A stretch of DNA of 64,000 bases from Botrytis cinerea B05.10. Taxonomy: Eukaryota > Ascomycota > Leotiomycetes > Helotiales > Sclerotiniaceae. Numbering within the stretch: position 1 is the first letter of the stretch; each line of letters begins with the position of its first letter. This document shows, piece by piece, positions 54,120 through 64,000 of the stretch. The notes below the pieces were generated by a model. That model worked only from the letters and a program-made list of their open reading frames with translations. It was not told where the DNA came from and did not search any database. The position numbers were made by a program, and so were the translations under genes. The stretch covers positions 1,364,001 through 1,428,000 of the forward strand of contig NC_037317.1 in the NCBI RefSeq assembly GCF_000143535.2. Direction: 5' to 3'.

Positions 54120-55471
54120 ACGCTAAACAAAATTGTATATCTTACATGAATCAATGAATTTATGATGAGGCTGGACTGGTTTGGGCACAAATTCTGGCGC
54201 TACTGGGAAAAAGGAGGGTTGGTTTGGCAATGGGGGAGGGGATACCTTATACCACAACATTGGATCTTTGAAAGATTTGTTCATTCAGCATTGGCAAGGA
54301 CACCTTGTACATAGTCCTTCTTGCATTGTCGGCTTGTTATTTTTGATTGGGTTTTTTCTTTTTCACTTTCATAATGCTCTTGATGAGTTTATATATCAGA
54401 AGATTCCTTTTAATTGCGGCTACACTCAAGGTACACACATACACATGATGTATTTAGTATAAAGTTTTCGTCCACTTCGGGGAAACCTGGATTGACTTTG
54501 ATTCAAGTGCTGCATTACATGCATTGTTTTTCTGTAGGTGATGTGGATGAAATGATATTAATTACACAACATAGCCGTCAAACGAACAATCAAACGGCGA
54601 CTATCGCGCGAACTACAGCTATTTTCTTAGTACTAATGAGATGATGGTGAAGATCAATACCCATTTACTCTAAATACTGAGGGTATTTATGGGGCCGTTC
54701 CCCTAGGTAAATTTTAACGCTCGCGATTCCAAATTGGGGAATGGCCAATTAATTTCTCCGAAGTACTATTCGTTGGTTAATGTGTAGATCCCAGTCTGAA
54801 GCAATGTCACGATTTCATTGGATATTGTATACTTCTGTCTGTGGCTGGTTGGGTGGGAATTCGAGGAAATTGGAAGGCCGTTCATTTATTATATTGGATG
54901 CAAACATTATACACAGAGGGAATGATCCCAACTTACCATACTCGCAAGCCAAATTTATGGCCGTGATATGGTACTGCTTGTGCACTTACACTCTCGGTGA
55001 AAATTCCTACCTAGCTTCTTGACAATCTGATGTCAGCTTTTGTGGCTTCAGATGTGTGATACCAAAGTTGTTTTGAATACTACCATTCATGGACATCTAA
55101 TCCTGATACATTTTCGCCCTCATAGGACGACACTACGACCATTTAGGGCGTTCACACATTTCATCCACTGAGAACCCCGTTCACCCGCCCGCGTCACTCT
55201 GAAGCATCGATTATTACTTTGTGCTCACTCTGCGACCCAGCTCATCAGCCATCAAAAGAAAAGAAGAAAGCTAACTTACCGGCAAACCCACCACCGGCTT
55301 CTCACTCATACTCCATGAATTTAAGCGCAGAGCTTTGACCTCGCCTTCATAGAAGGTTAAGCGACTTCATCTGCACCTACGATTCTTGTAAGGAACTTGG
55401 TTTGAATCGCCGCGACAAAGCCTTTTGCCCTATTTTGCGCAACATTACCATTTTGCTCTTGAAGTATAATT
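54120..55471. other. Intergenic region Tea4 homologue / STE50
   Basis: 3' flank of the Tea4 homologue followed by the STE50 promoter and leader. No gene recognised; the short plus-strand frames around 54181-55022 show no features. Confidence 0.5.
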
Positions 55472-57086
55472 ATGGCATTCGAGTCCGGCACAGCATATCC
55501 GGAATCCGATGCAGACGACGAGTACGAGAGAAGTGTGCATAACAGTTCCCCAGTCCTCGCCAACGATTCAGAGGATTCCGATGGCCTTTCTTCCAGCGAA
55601 CACACCCCAACTACATATGGTAACCATGGCATCATGGATTCTTTACCAGATGCCATCATAACGGACTGGACTGCAGATGATTGCGCCGATTTTGTAGGTA
55701 GTCTGGGACTGCGGCAGTATGGCGATCAATTCTTAGGTATGCTTTGGAGCAGTATTGGTTGTCCTTAACCTCTTATCTAATTGAGTGGGATAGAAAACGA
55801 AATTGTTGGGGAAGCATTGGTAGCATTACAACACACCGACCTAAAGGAGATGGGAATAGCAAGTGTGGGACATCGACTCACGATTCTTAAGAGCGTCTAC
55901 GACATCAAGATTAAGCAAGATGTGCCTATTGAGAGTGACCACTATGTGCCACTTTGTGAGTTGGTCGATTGGACAGCACCGAATAATCAAACTGACTTCA
56001 TTTGTAGCAGCGGATGCCGAGGCCCAGTATGCCACTGCGACACTCAAAGATATCAAAAACCTGGTCGAACAACTAAGATTACGAGACGAACGAATGAGCA
56101 TTGCAGAGATGGAATTACGAAGGCTGACTTCTGAGTACACTCGATTGAGGGAAGATCTCTTACCGGTATTTCGAATGCATAAGGAGGGGCAGCCGCTACC
56201 TTACCACCCTCCTGGGACCAACAATCAAAGCCCATATTCTTACGATAATAACAATACGATATCACCTCCCGCACCTACACCCTCTTCAAGTCAATCAGGA
56301 GGACTCTCGCGAAAGTTCTCAACAAAAAAGCTGTTTCTAGAATCAACGCCAAAGAATGCATCTCCTACATTTAATTTACAATCTAGCCAGGATAGATCTA
56401 TGATGGAACACGCTCTCGATCCTGCAAATGCTGCCGAGCGGGCAGTCCTCTCTTCCTCACACCTTAATGCTATGAATAACGGCTCTCAATCACTGTCACC
56501 TGGACAACCTTCGCCCAATCAACCCTCCCCGACTTCCCCTCCTTCCCATATGAGTGGATCCACTCTAGCCTCACGCTCGTACCGATCAGACCAACAACCG
56601 ACACCAGGCCGCAGCAATTTCCCTCAAAACGATAACGACCAATATCCCCCATCGACATACTCTCGCGATAGTACCAAACCCGCGCCTTCACGGCGAGCCC
56701 AAACACCGGCTCTTGAACCACCTTCTGGTGGGGGTGGTGCCTCAGTCGAAATATTCAAATCATTCCGCGTTAGCATGGAAGATCCGTGCTACAAGGTTTT
56801 ACCTGCTGCATTAAAAAAATACAACATCAATGCACCTTGGGAACAATACGCTTTATACATCGTCTATGGGGATAAAGAAAGATGTTTGGGTATGGAAGAG
56901 AAACCGCTGATTCTATTTAAGCAATTGGACAAGGAAGGAAAAAAGCCTATGTTTATGTTGAGGAAAATCAGCCCCAATACGGAACCTGGAATACAAGATG
57001 TCCCTGGAAGTGCAGGCCTAGATGGTAGAAATGGCGGGCGCGGTGGAAACAATTCCATATACGACCCTCCTGGCGGCATTATATGA
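55472..57086 (+). CDS. STE50: STE50, MAPK cascade adaptor
   Basis: Adaptor that binds the MAPKKK Ste11 and tethers it to Cdc42/Ras-linked membranes in the mating, filamentation and osmostress pathways. Exons 55472-55736, 55794-55955 and 56008-57086 give 501 residues with agreeing phases. A SAM domain lies at about residues 63-125 (DWTADDCADFVGSLGLRQYG, then IVGEALVALQHTDLKEMGI across the first junction). A coiled coil follows (LVEQLRLRDERMSIAEMELR), then a long Ser/Pro/Gln-rich linker. The Ras-association domain is at about 385-465 (SVEIFKSFRVSMEDPCYKVL, YALYIVYGDKERCL, KPLILFKQLDKEGK). SAM-linker-RA order matches Ste50. The tail is Gly-rich. Confidence 0.94.
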
Positions 57087-58441
57087 TCTAGTCGATATTT
57101 TGGATTGGACATTATTTCTTGGAGTTACTGCACTGGTTTACACTGCATAGCGAAAGTAGGCGATATGACCAATTTTTGGGATAGTGTATGTGTATTGGAA
57201 AGGGAATTTTGGAAATTACAATTCAGGGTAAATCCAGTTTATTATTTTTTCGGCTAGCTAGCTGTTTTGGTATCTTTTGGTCATATTTTTATATGAGGCG
57301 TATCATGAGATGAATGGTTGAATACTCGGTTTTTGGTCGAATTCGACTGTGGGAGGGAGTTCTTGGATGAAACTCGTGGTTGGGACATACGGGTAGCCGA
57401 TAGGGACAAGTCAATCCAGGGAATTTTCCTTGGATCAAGCTGAGAGGGGCTGGGTTGGCTTGCGTGGAAAAGGAACACTAGGAAATAGGAAGACATTCAA
57501 ATCAAATACAGAAGATTTATTGGATATCCAACAGAAATCTATAGAGATTTACGGAGGTTTACACAGATTCATCAATTGTCAACTTTTCTGTCTTGACTTG
57601 AGTCTTTAGCTAGGTTTCATGTTGATTAGTAGGGATTAACATTCGACTAATTGATCTGGGTATCCTGTCTATTAGACAGTCAGCTTTGAAGCACTTGATA
57701 AACATTTGGAAAAGTTCTCATGCAATGCGTTGAGAAGCCTGTCTAGATTGAAATCGGAAGCTAATCAGTATACGAAGGCTCCCTCGGGCAAAAGAGTACG
57801 TAACCTGAGTATAGCATCATAGAGAACCAAACTTCGAAGCAGCGAATTAGCGAATTAGCATGCTGAACTCCCTGGTGATGATACCAATGATATACATAAA
57901 GAAGCTTATATAAGCAAATCGATTACGATACCAAAGGATCAACGATGTAAAAATAGAAATTGACTATGGGGATAACGATGCCGAAACCTAATCGAACCAA
58001 TAAACGTTTATGAAGCACAGAATTGTTTGCAGATCTGATTCATCAAGAAATGTTCCAAGACATGTTCTTTGCTCTGTGCAATGGTTTACGCGTGGTGAAT
58101 GCATGTGAGCGGGAAGGCTCAGCCTCATCCACGGGAACTTCAGATACTTCATAGCCCCGTGGAATGGTAATGGATACCCACCTTGCGCATTTGAGTTGAT
58201 ACGTTGAAGTTGTAGGCATATCATATATACACATTAACTTTGTACGAATCGTATTCGCAGTGGTGCCGAGATCCATCGTATCTACCTAACCACCACTACT
58301 AATTGTGTTTTGTGTTTCAGAGTGATAATCAAGAAACATCCAACACATCGTCCATTTGCCCATTTGCTCCTGAACGATTTGAAAAAGCCTTGAAAGACCA
58401 ACCACGCCCTGTAGCTGCCCCCTCAACTCCATCAAATCATC
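57087..58441. other. Intergenic region STE50 / uncharacterised gene
   Basis: No gene recognised. Short direct repeat GCGAATTAGCGAATTAGC near 57842-57858. The last 100 bases before 58442 are C-rich with CCTCAACTCC, typical of a fungal leader. Confidence 0.5.
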
Positions 58442-59911
58442 ATGCTTGACGAAAACCTCCCCACCTTCTTCTTCAAAGCTTCGACCGATACCCCTCTCTC
58501 CACTCCCATCTTCCTCCGTCAAGATGGCTCCGATCTCCAACCCGAATACCTCCTCCGCAGACCCGATACCAATCTGCCAGCCTCGAAAAATTGCTACGCC
58601 GTCGCCCTCTACGATTCTTGCAATCCCGACGTCCTCTACGCCGAAGTCTTGGTCCAGCCAGAATGGACCCAGCCCACTCTCTCGCAGGCCGAAATTCGCG
58701 CGCAGAATGGCATTCCTCCCCCGCCCGTCCCAATCGTGCCCAACAGCTTCGCTATCCAATTATACAACCCGGATCAGCAAGTGCTGGTGAAGCAAATCTC
58801 GGGCTCGTGGAACAGTTCGGCGTATTGGGAATTCGAGATGCCTCAAATTAGCTTTCGCGCCCCGTCGGCTTCGGCGCTCGATCGAAGCCAGAGTGATCCT
58901 GCATTCTCGGATTTTACTCCAAAGGTGGCGTTTAAGTGGAAGAAGGATGGGAAGTTCTCGAAAGATTTCTCGTGTTTCCTCTCGGGAAAGACGGCCGAGG
59001 GGAAAAAAAATAAGGAGCCGGATATCCCAGTGGCTATGTTTAAGGGGGGTAAAGATCTTACTATTTACCAACCCAATATGCATCGAGTTGATGTGGAAGA
59101 TTTCAAGGGTCTGGAAGTCGTGCTTTTATTGTCGGCTGCAGTCATCAAGGATGTATTCTTCAATGCTAGTCGCGAAATGTTTAATATCAGTTCACCCAAT
59201 GAAACTCCAGGGGCGTTGCGCAAGCGCAACAATAGCGGTCCCGTCATTCGAGAAAATGGCAGGCCTTCTATATCTCCCGTGATGTCTGGGGGAATCATGC
59301 CCGGTCTTCCGCCCCGTCGTACTTCGCATCCGCTTCCGACGGGCCCCTCTCCACCACCTACAGTAAATGCGCGTACGCAGTGGGAGATTGACGCCGAAAC
59401 CGCGCGTCTAAAAGCGTTGGTTGAAGCTGAGGAGCGGGAACGTCAACGCATGGAATTATTGGAAGAGAAGCGGATCAAGAAAATGTTGGAGGATGAAGAA
59501 AAGGAACAGCGGAGGAGAGATGCCGAGGTTGCAAAGGAGACGGAACGATTGAGGAGACAGTATGGCGTTGTGTCTGTGAATGGAGATGCGAGTGCGGGTC
59601 AGGGTCCGAGAGTTCAATTTGCGCCGCAGCAGATGCCGCCGCAGAGACCGACGATTACAACGCCTTATAGTGCGCCCATGCCCGCGAGACCGATGAGTAC
59701 GGGGCCCGGTCCGGCGGGCTATGCGGTCGGGAATGGATGGGCTGGGCCGAGTGGTGCTTCGTCGTCGTCGTCGTCGTCGCAGGCGAGACCGCAAGCCCAG
59801 ATTAATAGTCCTTATTTGCAAGCGCCGGGTAGTGGGACGGCTAGCTCGAGTGGATTTTTTGGGGGCAAGAAGATGACGAAGATGCAGAAGAAGAGAAGTG
59901 TTTTCTTTTAG
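58442..59911 (+). CDS. Uncharacterised protein with N-terminal globular domain and coiled coil
   Basis: Intronless 489-residue protein; I do not recognise a named family. Residues 1-260 look globular (YAVALYDSCNPDVLYAEVLV, YWEFEMPQISFRAP, KVAFKWKKDGKFSKDFSCFL, DFKGLEVVLLLSAAVIKDVFF) with no signal peptide or membrane helix. A Pro-rich linker follows (LPPRRTSHPLPTGPSPPP), then a highly charged coiled coil at about 315-380 (RLKALVEAEERERQRMELLE and on) and a Pro/Gln/Ser-rich tail with a Ser microsatellite (TCG repeats at 59761-59777). It ends in basic KKMTKMQKKRSVFF. Codon use and GC content are normal for the window and the frame is long, so it is a real gene. A cytosolic or cytoskeleton-linked adaptor is possible but only a guess. 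The region near 58480-58780 is also open in two other frames because of its C-rich composition. Confidence 0.85.
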   Translation: MLDENLPTFFFKASTDTPLSTPIFLRQDGSDLQPEYLLRRPDTNLPASKNCYAVALYDSCNPDVLYAEVLVQPEWTQPTLSQAEIRAQNGIPPPPVPIVPNSFAIQLYNPDQQVLVKQISGSWNSSAYWEFEMPQISFRAPSASALDRSQSDPAFSDFTPKVAFKWKKDGKFSKDFSCFLSGKTAEGKKNKEPDIPVAMFKGGKDLTIYQPNMHRVDVEDFKGLEVVLLLSAAVIKDVFFNASREMFNISSPNETPGALRKRNNSGPVIRENGRPSISPVMSGGIMPGLPPRRTSHPLPTGPSPPPTVNARTQWEIDAETARLKALVEAEERERQRMELLEEKRIKKMLEDEEKEQRRRDAEVAKETERLRRQYGVVSVNGDASAGQGPRVQFAPQQMPPQRPTITTPYSAPMPARPMSTGPGPAGYAVGNGWAGPSGASSSSSSSQARPQAQINSPYLQAPGSGTASSSGFFGGKKMTKMQKKRSVFF

Positions 59912-61693
59912 GCGTGAGGTCTGAGGTGTGATTGTGGGTTTTTGATAGAGGAGAGTTGCATGGTGCATGGTGTGTATGTGGATTGGAGTGGGATGGAGGG
60001 GTGAAGAGATAAAATTGTGACTTATTTTGTTGTTGTCGTCGTTGAGATACCTAGCATATATTTATGGAGTTGGGGGAAAAGGGTCTAGATTACTTTTATC
60101 GGGGGGATATGATATGCCATGTCTCGTTATCAGGTACTTGTTGCGTTACTTTCCATCCTTGCAGTTGAGTTTTGCATTTTCAAACGTTTTTTTTTTTCTT
60201 CTTCTTTACATGCTTGTGTGTATGTACGCATGGATTGATGGATTGATGGATTGATCGATATGTCTTTCTTTTTACTTTTATTTTGTCTTTGGAGAATATT
60301 TATAGATGTAGATACAGGTGGGTGGATGAGGGGGGAGAAGGGAGAAGGGATGGGGGGGTTGGTGATAGATAGCTAGCGTAAATATATGAATACATGAAGT
60401 TATGACTATCTATGACTGACTCTCTTGCGTGCTATCTGTTGTGTTGTGTTGTGTTGTGTATTTGGAAAATTTTATATCTCTTCTTCTTCTTCTTCTTCTT
60501 CTTCTTCTTCTTCTTCTTCTTCTTCTCACTTATATTGAACATTGAACCAAACAGCCAATATTCACCATTTTTATATCCATATCCCCAGATCCCCATTCTC
60601 CCATCCTTCTTCCTCACTACTTCGAACTTCCTCACCCAAACATCCGCATCCATACACATACAATCTCCAATCTCCAATCTCAACCCCATCCCAAACTTCG
60701 GGACAGTAGTATCAGTATTAGTATTAGTATTAGTATCAGATGTAGATGTAGATAGATTCTGGGGATGTGATTTATTATGTGGTATATATACACACATATA
60801 AACAAATAAACAAACAAATAATAAATATACATACACACCTCCAGCACCTCCAATACACAAACTCACAAAGCCACGACGCACACATGCACACGCATTCCGC
60901 ATTCACAAAAAGAAACGAAACGAAACGAAACCAGGATACAAAGAGCAACCGAACTACTCACCTACTCACTCTCAGTAGAGGTTTTTCTGAACGGAATGAG
61001 GGCGGAAGACACGATACGATGACGATGACGATGACGATGACAATGACAATGAAATGGACAGGAAAGATATATATACATCTATAATAATAAAATCGAAATG
61101 AATATCTATCTATATATAGACACAGCATCCGTTCGCTCGCTCATCCTCGTACTATATGCGCCGCGGGGTATTGGCGAGATGTTGTACCTTCCTTGCTTAT
61201 GAAATTTTCCATTCGAAGACGATATCTGTATTTGATATTTGATATATTTAATTGCTTACTTGCATTTCATAATGAATCTTACATATCTGTTTCTGTTTCT
61301 GTTGTATGAAAACATTCCATCTCATCTCATCCCATCCTATCCTATCATATCCTATCCTCCTATGTTATCCAGTATCACAATCCTAGTATCCAGACCTCAA
61401 CCCATGTATCCATTCATTCCATCTTCCATATCCCATACCCATCTCCCTACATGATCTCTCAAATTTGTTCATAAAGTCATAAAATAATATACACATCGCG
61501 CCAGCCATGCTCTGGTAGTGCCACACCCCTCCATCTCTTTCTAATTCAGTATTCAATCCAAACGACATGATAAAATCTGATCTGTCAAATCCCGCGGCCC
61601 TCTAATCGTACAAACCACAAACAAAACAAACCCCACAAGATTTGTTATAAACATTATCATTTCCCCAGTCCCATATTTCTAATCCACCACATC
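59912..61693. other. Convergent low-complexity intergenic region
   Basis: No gene. From about 60540 to 61460 the plus strand is G-poor, so C-poor on the strand of the GPI-protein gene whose 3' flank this is. Repeats: GTGTT (about 60439-60460), TTC run (separate entry), AGTATT (about 60713-60735), AACGAA (about 60914-60931), GACGAT/GACAAT (about 61020-61050) and CCTAT (about 61336-61359). Confidence 0.6.
60481..60526 (+). repeat. (TTC)15 microsatellite
   Basis: About fifteen uninterrupted TTC units, a polypyrimidine tract in intergenic DNA. Confidence 0.9.
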
Positions 61694-62665
61694 TCAAATT
61701 AGAAACCATACACCCAACCCCCCATAAATCAACACCACGCCCGCTATCCATCTTTGTGATATTTTACCAAAATCGGTTGGCAAACTACCACTATTCGCAT
61801 CGATATCAAACGGGCTTCCACCCCCACTAATCCCATTCCCATTCCCATTGTTCGAAGCTGCGGTTGATGTCGTTGTTGGTTTTGATGTTGATGCTACGGT
61901 GTTTGTAGATGTGGATGTAGAGGGTTGTGTTTGGGTCGTGGTTAGTGCTGTGCTGGTGCTTGTGTTTGTATCCGTATTGGAAGAAGTAGACGTTGATTCT
62001 GGGAAAGTAGATGTTGATTCTGAGGAACTAGATGTGGTTGATTTTGAGGAAGTAAAAAATGACGAGGATGATGTTTGAGTATTCGACGTTTGAGGAGGAC
62101 TCGAAGTCTGCCCAGTCGTAGATTGTGCCGTCGTAGGAAGCGCAGAAAATGACGTTGTAGCAGCAGTAAAACTAGAGCTTTGGGATGAAGTCGAAGTCGG
62201 AATTGACGCGGTACTTGAAGTTGAAGTTGAAGTTGAAGTCGAACTCGATTCCGAACTCGATGATGTAGTACTCGCACTCAAAGTCGAAAATGTTGTCTCC
62301 GTCGTAGTCGTTGTAGTCGAGGATGATCTCGATTTCGTAGTAGAAGATTTGATATTCGGACACAAAGCTGCAATGATTCCACCACCTTTAACGATTCCTA
62401 ATAATGTATTGGAGCCTACATTGTCTTTCGAACAAGCATTATTAACACATGTAGCCTTTGCAGTCAAGGCTGATTGGCAGTCGAGAGAACACCCATCGTT
62501 GAAGTCTGATAATTTACAGACTGAGATCGAAGTACTATATTCCACAAAGCAACCTAACGAGACCGCAGTCGGTGAGACCAATTGAAAGTTCGCAAGTGAC
62601 AAGGCGTTTGTAAGACGTAGAATACAAAATAAGAAAGTAATAGTCGTTAAAAGATGCCGCCGCAT
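61694..62665 (-). CDS. Secreted Ser/Thr-rich protein, probable GPI anchor
   Basis: A 323-residue cell-surface protein. The ATG at 62665 is chosen because it directly begins a signal peptide (MRRHLLTTITFLFCILRLTN, cleaved near ALS); the frame is open further upstream but that extension has no secretory features. Residues about 25-105 form a compact domain with seven Cys (LGCFVEY, ISVCKL, DGCSLDCQSALTAKATC, NNACSKD, ALCPN). The next 170 residues are almost only Ser and Thr, coded partly by simple repeats, as in O-mannosylated wall proteins. A Gly/Asn segment and a terminal hydrophobic helix (WIAGVVLIYGGLGVWFLI) fit GPI attachment. The Cys spacing is not that of CFEM or other domains I know. Function unknown; probably cell wall. 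Confidence 0.82.
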   Translation of the reverse strand: MRRHLLTTITFLFCILRLTNALSLANFQLVSPTAVSLGCFVEYSTSISVCKLSDFNDGCSLDCQSALTAKATCVNNACSKDNVGSNTLLGIVKGGGIIAALCPNIKSSTTKSRSSSTTTTTTETTFSTLSASTTSSSSESSSTSTSTSTSSTASIPTSTSSQSSSFTAATTSFSALPTTAQSTTGQTSSPPQTSNTQTSSSSFFTSSKSTTSSSSESTSTFPESTSTSSNTDTNTSTSTALTTTQTQPSTSTSTNTVASTSKPTTTSTAASNNGNGNGISGGGSPFDIDANSGSLPTDFGKISQRWIAGVVLIYGGLGVWFLI

Positions 62666-64000
62666 CTTGAATTGATTGGTGATATCTCTGCAGACCTTCA
62701 GGTCTTGCAAAGAAAGGGAAAAAAGGTTCGAATGTATCCAAACCTGGATCACCGTCCTGGTGGAGATCTTGGGGTGGATGATGTATCCAATAATTAGATC
62801 GTAACAATGATCAGAACAATGCTCTCCAGACAGTTCGTGTTGACGGGAGTTGACAGAGTTTACTAGGTGTTGAAACTTGTCACGTTTGAGATCCTTCGTT
62901 TGTACTGGATGATCCGACTTAACACACCACAATAGCCTTGCTTTCGCGACGTAATTTGTCTGATACAACCCAACCGAGCGTTGAACTTTACTATCATGAA
63001 AAAAATAATGATACTGTTTGCGGTAGTTCGTGCCAGAACGGCACCTGTCGGCTGATGACGCAGTTCTTGAGAGGAAAGATGGGAAAAAATGAAATCCCGA
63101 TGTTCTAGTGTTTGGTTCCCGTTCCGTTATAGCAATGAGCTGTTCATTTGATATGAAGTGGCAACGGCACTGTGCATAATGAATGCGGGTGCATCATGAC
63201 AGGGACGAAAGAAGAGACAAGCAATACAATGAGAAAAGACATCTCCAGAGAAGAAACAAACGGCGAAGGAACAGAGGAATGAATATATGGGAATGCCAAA
63301 GTACAAGGAGTAGTACAATCAACCGGAAGAAGACGATCCAAGGAGCAAGCTGATCAAACACTCCGGAGAAAGGTAATAGGTAAAGAAAGAGAACCTACAT
63401 CATTGATTCGACCTTGCGAGCATCTGAATCCAGTCTTTCAATACAGGAATACCGTGGCTTGTAAGAATTAACCCAAGTTCAACATGGCACTGGATGAAGC
63501 GCACATTTCCATCGTCTAGGCACAGTCATCTTCTCGCCCAATGGATCGAAGCAAAGCGATTGAAAAATAAATGCGAATGACATAGACTTTGTGTGGTTGT
63601 TCACCTATGAAACTTGTGAAAGGGTTTCATGGTTTCAGTTTGTGGTGAAGTGTGAAGTGCGAAAATAGTAGGACGATCCATTGGATCATGAAATGGTTCA
63701 CGGGTGTGATAATAATAATACGCTTCGCCCATGTAGAATGTATTCCTGGAACTGAGGCTGATTCAGCTATGGATATATCGATGTATAAAATAAGAACATC
63801 CGGATTGAAGGAAGATAATCGAAGTGAAGCCATGATTAGAACTTTGAGGTATACGTAACACTTGTAATAGAAAGGAAGATATACTAATAATAATACGAAA
63901 GCTGGAAAGCAATATGTGAATATATATATAAATACGTAAATTTGACGATAAAAGCAAACCCCTCGTTCACCAAACTGACTCTATCAAAATACTAACCCCA
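62666..64000. other. Upstream region of the GPI-protein gene; no gene seen
   Basis: The first few hundred bases are likely the promoter and 5' leader of the minus-strand gene at 61694-62665; its open frame extends to about 62968 without a plausible upstream start. The rest shows no coding features. Confidence 0.5.

Noticed and set aside
59456..59968. 170-codon minus-strand frame opposite the uncharacterised gene
   Set aside because: Arg-rich mirror of the sense coding region; no domain.
60412..60902. Frames around the TTC microsatellite with poly-Phe or poly-Lys
   Set aside because: Translation of a simple repeat.
62666..62968. N-terminal extension of the GPI-type protein
   Set aside because: It would bury the clear signal peptide that starts at 62665, so it is treated as leader.

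Overview
This window is nuclear DNA from a filamentous ascomycete. Short GT-AG introns (mostly 47-90 bp), a PRP8 gene carrying an intein, and fungal-specific genes (palH, STE50, a Tea4/Bud14 homologue, an Hmt1-type ABC transporter) support this. The PRP8-a intein, the AT-rich composition and the diterpene/laccase repertoire suggest a leotiomycete of the Botrytis/Sclerotinia type; that placement is inference.

Layout. 1-3.5 kb: 3' end of PRP8, with the C-terminal part of its homing-endonuclease intein at the window edge, an intron made of 55-bp repeats, then an 18-bp minisatellite. 7.9-9.2 kb: a two-repeat Myb/SANT protein with a TA-flanked MITE in its second intron. 9.2-12.1 kb: low-complexity, C-poor DNA. 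12.1-24.6 kb: a decayed secondary-metabolism locus with a bifunctional diterpene synthase whose class II half is broken and class I half still open, a P450 whose exons all join in frame, a truncated MFS transporter, a broken second P450 and a broken laccase-like multicopper oxidase. 27.0-28.0 kb: COX4. 28.8-32.0 kb: Hmt1-like vacuolar half-size ABC transporter (minus). 32-41.6 kb: nearly 10 kb with no convincing gene, dominated by strand-asymmetric simple sequence. 41.7-43.3 kb: ceramide synthase (minus). 44.3-46.5 kb: palH (minus). 51.0-54.1 kb: Tea4/Bud14-like SH3 polarity protein. 55.5-57.1 kb: STE50. 58.4-59.9 kb: a conserved-looking protein of unknown function. 61.7-62.7 kb: a secreted, Ser/Thr-rich, probably GPI-anchored protein (minus).

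How the parts relate. The housekeeping genes (splicing, respiration, sphingolipid synthesis, metal transport) are independent. palH, STE50 and the Tea4/Bud14 homologue act in pH sensing, MAPK signalling and polarity, but nothing in the sequence shows joint regulation. The real functional grouping is the 12-24.6 kb segment, whose parts are those of a fungal diterpenoid (gibberellin-like) pathway. Three of four in-frame stops in the diterpene synthase and the in-frame stop in the oxidase fit CpA-to-TpA change, as repeat-induced point mutation would leave; deletions and frameshifts add to the decay. No tRNA, rRNA, CRISPR array or autonomous transposon was recognised.
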